Source of the DNA: Thalassovita sp.
GTDB taxonomy: Bacteria; Bacteroidota; Bacteroidia; Cytophagales; Flammeovirgaceae
DNA length: 47,536 bases
Assembly (NCBI GenBank): GCA_002729595.1
Contig: PBYL01000379.1
Coordinates: 1 to 47,536 of the forward strand
Direction of reading: 5' to 3'
Under the pieces are notes generated by a model. It was not told the origin of the DNA. It did no database searches and was given only the letters and a program-made list of their open reading frames with translations. Below are positions 7,932 to 15,786 of this stretch, one piece after another (position 1 is the first letter of the stretch; each line of letters opens with the position of its first letter). The position numbers and the translations under genes were made by a program.

Positions 7932-10442
7932 TTATCTCTTTATAATCTTAATTGAACTACTATTCTTATCACTGGTGATTGTTAAAATGTAAACCCCAGC
8001 TTTTAAGTTAGATATGTCAATTTTGCTATCGCTAACCTTCTTTACTTTTACTAAAGTTTTACCTGTAATGCTGGTAATTTTATAGTTGAATTTCTCAAGC
8101 GAAATGTTATCAGATTGAATAGCAATTACACCTTCTGTAGGATTTGGATATACGCTAAATAAAGCTTCTTTTTCATCAAACAATCCAGTAACTCCACTTT
8201 CTGTTAAATCAGCAGCAGTTCTTGGTAAAATCTGATAACCTTCTGCTACTTCACTGATAATACCAGTAATATCATAAGTTGCATCACTTACTTCAGTTCC
8301 TACCAGAGGGTGAGAAGTTGTTCCAATTCTCAAGATTAAATCATTAGAACCATCGGTAATTATGTAACTACCTGCAGTTAAAGTTCCTGCATTTTCAAAT
8401 GAAACTCCTTTGATCACTACCAATTCAGATTCGTAATCTTCGCCAATTTCATCAATGCTTAGTTCTTGAGCTGTTGGTAAAGATGCATCTTGAGAAATCA
8501 ATTCGATTTTAATTGGAGTTTCTGAGATTTGAAGTAAACCATTATAATCGGCCAATTTACCAGAGATCACTACGCTATCTCCTTGTACTAAAGATGATGA
8601 TTCATTTCCTGCTTCTTCACTTCTTACTACTACTCCCGCAGTACCATCATAAATTACTCTGTTGTAAGGGCTGCTATTTCCGGCATCTATTACTACACCT
8701 GTAATCTTTACTTGTGTACCTTCTTCTTTTTCACGCGCTTCTGCAATAGTTACCAATGGAATTTCTACTTCGGTGATATCGGCTGCAAATCTTGGAGAAA
8801 GTTGATAATCATTATAGTACTGACTAATAAAACCAATAATATCAAAATTGCCCTCTGGAATTACAGTACCCACTAAAGGATGATCTGCCGAAGAAATTCT
8901 AAATACCAATTCATCTTCTCCATCAGTAATGGTGAAATTACCTGCTGAACCTCCACCTCCAAACACTTCTCCTGCTTCTTCAAAACTTACGTTTTTAATT
9001 ACTACCAACTCAGATTCGTGTTCTTCTCCTACTTCGCTAATCGTAACTTCTTGTGGATCTGGTAATGTTGCATCAGACTTTAACAACTCTATTACAACTG
9101 GAGATTCTTCAATTTCTAACAGATTGTTATAATCTACTAAACCACCTTTTACTGTAATACTATCACCTAAACTGAAATTGGCAGACTCATTTCCGCTATC
9201 GAAACTTCTTACTAAAATACCTGCTGTTCCATCGTAGATGATTCTATTATCTTCATTGTTATTGCCAGCGTCTATCACCACACCAGACACATATACTACA
9301 TCTCCGATTGACTTTGTTCTTGCCTGTGCAATGGTGATTAAAGACTGAGCACCTTCTACACCAGAAACTGCCAAGCTTACAGTTTCCATATTAGTTGAAG
9401 TATGCGTAACAGTTGCAGTATAAGTTTCGCCGTTAGCTTCTGTTGGCTCAAATTTTATGTAGATTTCAAACTCTTCTTCCTCTGTTTCATGTGTAAGGGT
9501 AATTGAGCTTGACCAGCTTGAATTATCTGTAGAAAGATAAAAAGGTGCTTCTACGCTTACAGTTACATCAGCCTCTAAATTATACGCTTTTAATGTATAT
9601 AATTGAGATAAATAAGCACCTGCTTCTACAGTACCAAACTCTGCATTAAATGCCTCTGTATCAATAATTGACATTGGAGAAGAAGTATTACCCCAAATTT
9701 CTGCCACCCAATCAGGATTATCTACAAATGGATTTCTATTTCCCTGCTGCTCATAAATCGCTTCATTTCTGGCGATTTCCTCATCACTCACTGGGTCTTG
9801 TTCATGCCATTTAATCATGGTATAAAGTACTCCAATTTCTGGGTCACCTGAATGACTTATTCTGTCTACCAATTCTAAATCTCTGGTACCTTCGTATCTG
9901 GTTGCCATGTAGAAAAGAATTCTGGCAACATCTCCTTTTTTATCGTCTCTTGGGTCCCAAAAATCTGAATCTGTATAGGTATCTTCTGCTTCGCCTTCTG
10001 CATATTCTGCAGTATTAGGCAAATCGTTAAAATCTTTGTTACTCTTCGATGTATTTACTGTTGCATCTGAAGGAGTAAGGTTATGAATATCGGTATAGGC
10101 TGTGTCGGTATCTTCTGCAAAACCATGAGACTTTGGCCAAGTATGCTCTCTGTTCCAATAGTCTGGTTCGTTGTTAGAAGCAAAATTTTCTTTCGGGATG
10201 GAAGTGTTTTTATAGAAGAGGATAATATTATCTGAATTTTCAGGGTCTTCGTCTACAGTTTTTAAAACTTCTTTTACTTGCGAATATGTAAAAACCTTAT
10301 GGCCGCTTATTATGGTGTGTAGTTTTTCTTTTAATGCCGCACCTGTCAACCCTTCTGTGCCATCGTAGTAATTTTCTGGTTGTGCATACGATGTAAAGTA
10401 TGAAATTACTAGGAGTAGTAAAGTTGTTATTCTCAATAACAT
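7932..10442 (-). CDS. Secreted endonuclease I with OB-fold repeats and T9SS sorting tail
   Basis: An 836-residue secreted nuclease. After a signal peptide (1-20) comes an endonuclease I (EndA/NucM) domain, about 25-265, with the catalytic HNH-like region NREHTWPKSHGF (97-108) and DIHNLTPSDATVNTSKSN (118-135). A short Ig-like segment (about 255-362) precedes two tandem OB-fold-like domains, each starting TIAxAR and containing GVVIDAGN and IYDGTAG (DUF5689/YhcR OBF-like). The C-terminus (about 765-836) is a type A T9SS sorting domain: VYPNPTEGVIAIQS, then LKAGVYILTI and a basic end KIIKR. It should be exported by Sec, then moved across the outer membrane by T9SS to degrade external DNA or RNA. 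It lies 80 bases after the repeat lipoprotein gene, beyond a hairpin. Confidence 0.92.
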   Translation of the reverse strand: MLLRITTLLLLVISYFTSYAQPENYYDGTEGLTGAALKEKLHTIISGHKVFTYSQVKEVLKTVDEDPENSDNIILFYKNTSIPKENFASNNEPDYWNREHTWPKSHGFAEDTDTAYTDIHNLTPSDATVNTSKSNKDFNDLPNTAEYAEGEAEDTYTDSDFWDPRDDKKGDVARILFYMATRYEGTRDLELVDRISHSGDPEIGVLYTMIKWHEQDPVSDEEIARNEAIYEQQGNRNPFVDNPDWVAEIWGNTSSPMSIIDTEAFNAEFGTVEAGAYLSQLYTLKAYNLEADVTVSVEAPFYLSTDNSSWSSSITLTHETEEEEFEIYIKFEPTEANGETYTATVTHTSTNMETVSLAVSGVEGAQSLITIAQARTKSIGDVVYVSGVVIDAGNNNEDNRIIYDGTAGILVRSFDSGNESANFSLGDSITVKGGLVDYNNLLEIEESPVVIELLKSDATLPDPQEVTISEVGEEHESELVVIKNVSFEEAGEVFGGGGSAGNFTITDGEDELVFRISSADHPLVGTVIPEGNFDIIGFISQYYNDYQLSPRFAADITEVEIPLVTIAEAREKEEGTQVKITGVVIDAGNSSPYNRVIYDGTAGVVVRSEEAGNESSSLVQGDSVVISGKLADYNGLLQISETPIKIELISQDASLPTAQELSIDEIGEDYESELVVIKGVSFENAGTLTAGSYIITDGSNDLILRIGTTSHPLVGTEVSDATYDITGIISEVAEGYQILPRTAADLTESGVTGLFDEKEALFSVYPNPTEGVIAIQSDNISLEKFNYKITSITGKTLVKVKKVSDSKIDISNLKAGVYILTITSDKNSSSIKIIKR

Positions 10443-10470
10443 ATGCTTTTTATAAATATTAGATAAAAGT

Positions 10471-10504
10471 AAAAAGCCCCCAGACAGAGCTAGGGGCCTT
10501 TAAT
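10471..10504 (-). terminator. Hairpin after the repeat lipoprotein gene
   Basis: On the minus strand AAAGGCCCC pairs with GGGGGCTTT with one mismatch, then a T run. It probably ends or attenuates transcription from 12202 before the nuclease gene. Confidence 0.65.
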
Positions 10505-10522
10505 TATTGTATTTCAAATTAA

Positions 10523-12202
10523 TTAGTCAACTGGAACATATGCTCCGTCGCTAGTTAATATTAAATGCATTTGTAAATCACCACCTGGGTAAGTGTTATA
10601 AGTAACTAAGTACTTTTGCCCAACTTCGCTATCTGAGAAGTTAGTAAGAAGCACATAGCTAATAGCTTCTTGAATCTCAGCAGTAGTCCAAACATAAGTA
10701 CTAAAGTTTCCATAAGAACCTAAGTTAGATCTAGAAGATTCTGTACCAAGATCAGAGTTAGCTGCAATTGCAGAGTAATCTGAACCAGATAAAGTGTATC
10801 TGATTGTGTTATCTGGAACCCAAGAACCATCTTCTTTACCGAATTGTAAAGTAGCTTCAGTTTCAGTAGCATAAGAAACCCACTCACCAGAAGTATATGT
10901 GTATAGGTTACCTCTTGTAGAAGTACTGCTGCTAGTGCTAGAGTAATATCTGTATAAAACAACCATTTCGTCTTCTTCTTGAGCATATGGGTATTTCATG
11001 CTTAATAAAGTAGGAACATAGCTATCTGCAGGAACTGAGCTGCTGAAGTTATCGTAGCTACCTGGAGCACCCATTGCATTGTAATCAGCAGAAGAAAGCA
11101 TATAAACGTTTTCATCAAGTTCTTCCCAAGCAGCATCGTCTTCGCTATAAGTATAGAAAACATTGTAGCTATCAGTAGGAACAGACTCTCCAACTTCTAC
11201 AGTTACACTACTTACTTCCCAAGCAGCAGCACCATCAGCATTGCTAGTGTAGTAGAATGCTACATAGATAGTTTCGTCTTCGTAAGCACTTAGGTCAATT
11301 AAAGAATTAACAAATGTCCAAGAAGAACCTTCTGGCCACTCGCTTAATTCAGCACTTTCCCAAGTTGCAGTAGTAACATCACCTGCGTAGTCAGTAGAAA
11401 TTTTGATGTCAAGATCAGTACCTAATTCGTAATCGCTTAGGTAGTTAATTGCTTGATAGATATTTAAAGTAGCACCAGAAAGACCTGATAAATCGAAAGC
11501 TGGAGAAACTAACCAGTCTTCGTTAGCACCTTTGTTAAATGCACTGATGTAAGCATAACCATCACCAGAGTAAGAAGACCATCTCCATTCTTCAGAACCT
11601 TCAGTATCTAAAGAGTAACCAGTGTATTCAGCACTTAATTCTTCGTCAAAAGTTTCAGTGTGAACTACTTCACCGCTAATATCTTCGTATTCTTTAGCAG
11701 CATAGTCGTAGTTAGCAATTACGATCTCACCATCTATTGGATCTTGAATGCTAGAAGCTAAAATAGTTGGTAAGTAATCAGCAGCAGTGTAAGTATCGTT
11801 GAAGAAACCAGCTGAACCAGCTTCATCACTTACAGTAGCGTAATCTTCATCAGATAAGTAATAAGCATCTGCAGAAGTATAAGTGCTTACTGTTTCAGAA
11901 GAACCTCTGTAAAGATTATAAGCAACTGTGATTGAAGAACCATCACCTAAATGTCCAAACTGACCATTTAAGATACCTGGAACGTATTCTTTTGCTTCGT
12001 CTTCTGAATTAAAGTTACCATAAGTACCAACTCCATAGTCTTCTAAAGACTCATAGTCGTCGTCGCTAAGTGTGTAGTCAAATACCTGGATCGAAGCAGG
12101 ATCTACAACTGTACTTTCTATTTCATCGTAGGTTTCGTCGAGGGGATCACAACCCATGATCATTCCTCCAGAAAGCGCTAGAATATATAATAATTTTTTC
12201 AT
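10523..12202 (-). CDS. Large lipoprotein with four internal repeats and a choice-of-anchor J-like domain
   Basis: A 559-residue acidic lipoprotein (signal MKKLLYILALSGGMIMGC, Cys18). It contains four related repeats of about 60-70 residues with the pattern Y-x-L-S-x-x-D-Y, then Y-x-N-F, then Y-V-P-x-I-L: near residues 41-105 (FDYTLSDDDYESL), 120-185 (YYLSDEDYATV), 370-435 (YMLSSADYNAM) and 470-545 (YTLSGSDYSAI). Between repeats 2 and 3 is a beta-sandwich of choice-of-anchor J type, with ETFDEELSAEYTGYS, GANEDWLVSPAFDLSG and VAFYYTSN. It is encoded 23 bases after a TonB receptor gene, so it is probably the surface or periplasmic partner of that receptor. Family function is unknown; nucleic acid binding is inferred only from the nuclease next door. 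Confidence 0.75.
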   Translation of the reverse strand: MKKLLYILALSGGMIMGCDPLDETYDEIESTVVDPASIQVFDYTLSDDDYESLEDYGVGTYGNFNSEDEAKEYVPGILNGQFGHLGDGSSITVAYNLYRGSSETVSTYTSADAYYLSDEDYATVSDEAGSAGFFNDTYTAADYLPTILASSIQDPIDGEIVIANYDYAAKEYEDISGEVVHTETFDEELSAEYTGYSLDTEGSEEWRWSSYSGDGYAYISAFNKGANEDWLVSPAFDLSGLSGATLNIYQAINYLSDYELGTDLDIKISTDYAGDVTTATWESAELSEWPEGSSWTFVNSLIDLSAYEDETIYVAFYYTSNADGAAAWEVSSVTVEVGESVPTDSYNVFYTYSEDDAAWEELDENVYMLSSADYNAMGAPGSYDNFSSSVPADSYVPTLLSMKYPYAQEEDEMVVLYRYYSSTSSSTSTRGNLYTYTSGEWVSYATETEATLQFGKEDGSWVPDNTIRYTLSGSDYSAIAANSDLGTESSRSNLGSYGNFSTYVWTTAEIQEAISYVLLTNFSDSEVGQKYLVTYNTYPGGDLQMHLILTSDGAYVPVD

Positions 12203-12225
12203 TGTGATTTCTTTTTTATCAGATT

Positions 12226-14802
12226 TTAGAATTTAATTTTTAAGCCTGCAGTCCATTGTCTACCTAAACCGTAGTAAACTGACACACCTTGAGAATCAGC
12301 AATTCCATCATCATTAGAATCACCATTCTGAGCATCTGAAATGTACTCTTCGTTAAACAAGTTGTTTACGTTCGCATAGAAAGAGCCATCAAGATTTCCT
12401 AATTTGAAATCGAATCTTGCGTTTACGTCAAATAATCCAAAATCAGGAATTTTCCAAGCTTGGTGGATTTCAGAATTTGTTTGATTAATTGGATCGTAAT
12501 CAGCGTAGTTGTCTCCGTAATAGTTGTAGTTAGCACCTAATTTAAGACTGCTTACTGGGCTATATTCAAATCCTAAAGCTGCAGTAGTTTGAGCAGCATC
12601 ACCTACTCTAAGACCTGTGATGTATAATGTAGATAATGTACCAACAATGTTTTGTTGCTCGTCAAATACATTTACACCACTAACATTGTTTTGCCATTTC
12701 CAGTCACCCAAAGAAACCATACCAGTAAGTTTGATATTATGAGTTGGTCTGTGCTCGAAGTCAACTTCGATACCTTGGTGTAAAGCGTCAACACCTAAAA
12801 GGTTAGCAAAATAAAGATCATCGTTATCACCGTAGAAAGAGTCAGTAAAAGTTCTGTCTTTCCAAGATGTTCTATATACGTTTACGTTAGCACTGAACTG
12901 AGCACTTCTAAAACCATAACCAACCTCGTAGCTAAGAATCTTTTGGTTTACTGCATCTGGGTTGATGTCGTTTACATAGTTTTGGAAAACTGCATCAAAA
13001 TCTGGTGCTTTTTCGAAGTAACCTACGTTAGCAAATACATTGTGGTATTCGTTAAGGTTGTAGTTAACACCACCTTTAATTTGGTAACCAAAGAAGTTTT
13101 GGAATTCAGTTTCTTGCTCTGGATCACTATCTAAGTAGTTGTAATAATCGATTCTTTTGTAAGAAGTGTTAGAAGCAGATACAGTTACGAATGCTGCTAA
13201 TGGACCGTCGTTGTATTCAGCTTGTAAGAAACCACCTTCCCACAATACGATACCATCGTTGTAGTAATCTCTCTTATCACCAACTTTTAACATTCTACCT
13301 GGGTTGTTAATGTCTGCGTTATCGTAAGCATAATCAGCACCTAATAGATCAGTAACTTCTGAGAAGTGAATACCTTTATATCTTCTTAAATCAAGACCAG
13401 CTAAGAAATCTAACTTGTCGCTTAATTCAGTTTTGTAAGTAGAAAGAACACCATACCATCTATGGTCGTTTCTAGAAGCTCTTAAGTAAGCTAATGCTCT
13501 ACCATCTGTAGAAGTTTGGTTTAAAGCAACTAGTTGATCTAAATCGTAAGCACTGTAAGCACCACCTGTTCTGTAGCTACCAAAAGTTGGTTCAAATCCA
13601 GAAACAGCATCTTCTTCAGTAGCAGTACCACCGCCACCACCAGTACCAGTAGATACATAAACAGCAGTAGATAATTCAGACTTACGGCTGATTGTCCAGT
13701 AGTGGTTTAAAGAGAATTGTGGTTTGTGGTAGAAGTTATCTTCTACGTTTACAATCTGACCATTTAAGTAACCCCAGTCAGCATTGTATTTTGTACCTTG
13801 AGGAGCATTTTGGTAAGTCTCAATAGACTGATAGTTTTGTCTTTGTCCGTGTCTCTGTGGAGCACCAAATCCAGTTAATGAAATAGTGTGCTTTTCATTT
13901 AAGATTTTAGATACGTTGAAGAAATAGTTGTATCCTTCGAACTGTAGACCGTCTGCCCAGCCATCACCTTTAATTCTAGCACCTTGGAAAGTAAATGCCC
14001 AGTTGTTTTCAGTAAGACCAGTAGAATATGAGAAACCTAATTTTTGCCAGTTATTGTTACCAATACCTGTATAAATATATCCACCTTTTTTTGCATCAGT
14101 AGACTTTGTTACAATGTTGATTGTACCACCAATAGATGGAACAGCTACTTTAGAAGCACCTAAACCTCTTTGTACCTGCATAGATCTTGTAACATCAGTA
14201 AGACCTGCCCAGTTAGACCAGTATACACGACCGTTTTCCATATCGTTTACTGGAACACCGTTTATTAGTACCGCTACGTTTACATCGTTAAATCCACGAA
14301 CAGTAATACGTGAATCACCGTATCCACCACCTTGTTTGGTTGCATAAACACCAGGAGTAGATTTTACTAATTCAGGAAATTCTTGATTACCAGCTTTCTC
14401 TTCAATAAAAGTAGCTCCAATACTAGAAACAGCAATAGGAGTTTTTCTATCGATAGCTACAGATGCAATTACTTCAACCTCAGACAAACCTAAAGTTTCA
14501 GACTCTAAAGTAATTGTACCTGTTTCAAAAGTACCACCAGTTAGATTAACATCTAATACAGTTGGTTGGTAACCTACGAAAGAGATTACTAAGTTTTGAC
14601 TGCCTTCAACCTTAGATTTAAAGCTGAAATTACCATCAATGTCTGTAATAGTACCGCTGGAAGTACCCTCAATAACTACGTTTGCACCAACTACAGGACC
14701 GTCAGGATCTTCAACATGTCCTTTTACAATAGTTTCAGTTTGCGAGAAGACCTGTAAAGCCAGGAGCAAACTCATCATTGTTAATAGTAATTTTTTCATC
14801 AT
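12226..14802 (-). CDS. TonB-dependent receptor with carboxypeptidase-regulatory-like domain
   Basis: An 858-residue outer-membrane receptor. Signal peptide MMKKLLLTMMSLLLALQVFSQ is followed by a CarboxypepD_reg-like domain (about 24-105; GPVVGANVVIEGTSSGTITD, GNFSF), a plug domain (about 125-235; ELVKSTPGVYATKQGGG, ITVRGFND, LINGVPVNDM, SIGGTINIVTK) and a 22-strand barrel ending in the terminal-strand pattern AGLKIKF. It imports a large or scarce ligand with energy from TonB-ExbBD. It leads a minus-strand unit with the repeat lipoprotein and, beyond a hairpin, the secreted endonuclease, so nucleic acid fragments or phosphate-rich products are plausible ligands. There is no SusD partner; the lipoprotein may fill that role. 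The first of two adjacent ATGs is used. Confidence 0.92.
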   Translation of the reverse strand: MMKKLLLTMMSLLLALQVFSQTETIVKGHVEDPDGPVVGANVVIEGTSSGTITDIDGNFSFKSKVEGSQNLVISFVGYQPTVLDVNLTGGTFETGTITLESETLGLSEVEVIASVAIDRKTPIAVSSIGATFIEEKAGNQEFPELVKSTPGVYATKQGGGYGDSRITVRGFNDVNVAVLINGVPVNDMENGRVYWSNWAGLTDVTRSMQVQRGLGASKVAVPSIGGTINIVTKSTDAKKGGYIYTGIGNNNWQKLGFSYSTGLTENNWAFTFQGARIKGDGWADGLQFEGYNYFFNVSKILNEKHTISLTGFGAPQRHGQRQNYQSIETYQNAPQGTKYNADWGYLNGQIVNVEDNFYHKPQFSLNHYWTISRKSELSTAVYVSTGTGGGGGTATEEDAVSGFEPTFGSYRTGGAYSAYDLDQLVALNQTSTDGRALAYLRASRNDHRWYGVLSTYKTELSDKLDFLAGLDLRRYKGIHFSEVTDLLGADYAYDNADINNPGRMLKVGDKRDYYNDGIVLWEGGFLQAEYNDGPLAAFVTVSASNTSYKRIDYYNYLDSDPEQETEFQNFFGYQIKGGVNYNLNEYHNVFANVGYFEKAPDFDAVFQNYVNDINPDAVNQKILSYEVGYGFRSAQFSANVNVYRTSWKDRTFTDSFYGDNDDLYFANLLGVDALHQGIEVDFEHRPTHNIKLTGMVSLGDWKWQNNVSGVNVFDEQQNIVGTLSTLYITGLRVGDAAQTTAALGFEYSPVSSLKLGANYNYYGDNYADYDPINQTNSEIHQAWKIPDFGLFDVNARFDFKLGNLDGSFYANVNNLFNEEYISDAQNGDSNDDGIADSQGVSVYYGLGRQWTAGLKIKF

Positions 14803-14838
14803 GTTAAATGTAAATTTTTATTTATGCAAAAAAAGCAC

Positions 14839-14858
14839 GTTTGTAAGTTACAAACTTA
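14839..14858 (-). promoter_or_regulatory. Putative -7 box plus perfect palindrome upstream of the TonB receptor
   Basis: On the minus strand TAAGTTTG (14858-14851) fits the Bacteroidota -7 consensus TAnnTTTG. It overlaps a perfect 17-bp dyad, GTTTGTAA-n-TTACAAAC (14839-14855), 37 bases before the start codon. The dyad could be an operator or a 5' leader hairpin. Confidence 0.5.
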
Positions 14859-15627
14859 GTTTAAAGTATTAAATAATTAAAAACTGTATATTAACTTAAT
14901 TAGAAAAAAATGTACTTTTAACATATATTTTATAATTTTCTTGGTTTTTGAGCCATTAATTTTATAGCCCTCACACCCTGTTAAATCACCTATATTTTGG
15001 TATTAATCCACTTATAAAATGCCTTATTTTATTGATATACAGTGATATATGATTTATCCAATTGAGATGATTTTGTGTAGAGATTAAAAATTTTCTGATA
15101 GAGGCAATCTATTTAAAATTGTTCACTTAATAGCTAATACCTAATTGTTCAAATAATATAAATTGATATAAACTAAAAAAGTCAATAGATTCATTATAAA
15201 TTATTGATAATGAGTTTATTAATTGATTTAAACTACTAGTATATTAACTTACGGTTATATCTCATCTTTAAATCTGTCAAATTTTAGCAAAAGCTTAATA
15301 TTATTGTTTTGGAGTATTTTTCTGGAATATTATTGATGTAAGTTTTATTGATGTTTTTAACTTTTTTAATCCGAATAAATGCCTTTTAGGGGAAATATCT
15401 ACAATAATGATTTAGATGTAAGCAATATTATGTAGCTGCTAAAATGTAATCTTTCTAATTAAAGAAATCTTAATCGGTAGACCTGAGCCTATTTTAGGTA
15501 TGCTAAAAGTGGATACGTTAATACTTTGTTAGTACAAATCTTGACAAAAAAACTCCTAAAACATCCTGATTAAAATAACATTGCTACAAGCTCTCCCTGC
15601 CTGTTTATGATATAACTCTTCACTCAT

Positions 15628-15643
15628 TATGATTTAAATCATA
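15628..15643. promoter_or_regulatory. FNR/CRP-like palindrome
   Basis: TATGATTTAAATCATA is a perfect 16-bp palindrome whose core TGATnnnnATCA equals the inner part of the FNR box. It lies about 145 bases before the ATG at 15787. A Crp/Fnr-family site is possible; no regulator of that family is in the window. Confidence 0.4.
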
Positions 15644-15786
15644 TTTTCTAGCTCACTTATTTTCATCCTTTGAAGGCTTAAAACCATAAGTACCCAAGCT
15701 GTTCATTGTATCACACTATAATCTGATTGTCAAATAGTTATGGGCTTATTGCTTATTTTTTTAAGTTACTGTTTAACATTTGAATT

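Larger units (their letters stand above)
14803..15786. other. Long AT-rich divergent intergenic region
   Basis: 984 bases with no credible reading frame on either strand. It holds the promoter side of the TonB receptor (palindrome at 14839-14855) and, towards the other end, an FNR-like palindrome (15628-15643) ahead of the gene at 15787. The middle (about 14900-15550) is very AT-rich and has no repeat or RNA fold that I can support. Confidence 0.6.

Noticed and set aside
12226-14802. SusC/SusD polysaccharide locus
   Set aside because: No SusD gene or glycoside hydrolase near either TonB receptor; the partner lipoprotein is not SusD-like.
14900-15550. Small RNA or riboswitch in the long gap
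   Set aside because: No stable fold, no terminator and no known riboswitch core in this AT-rich stretch.
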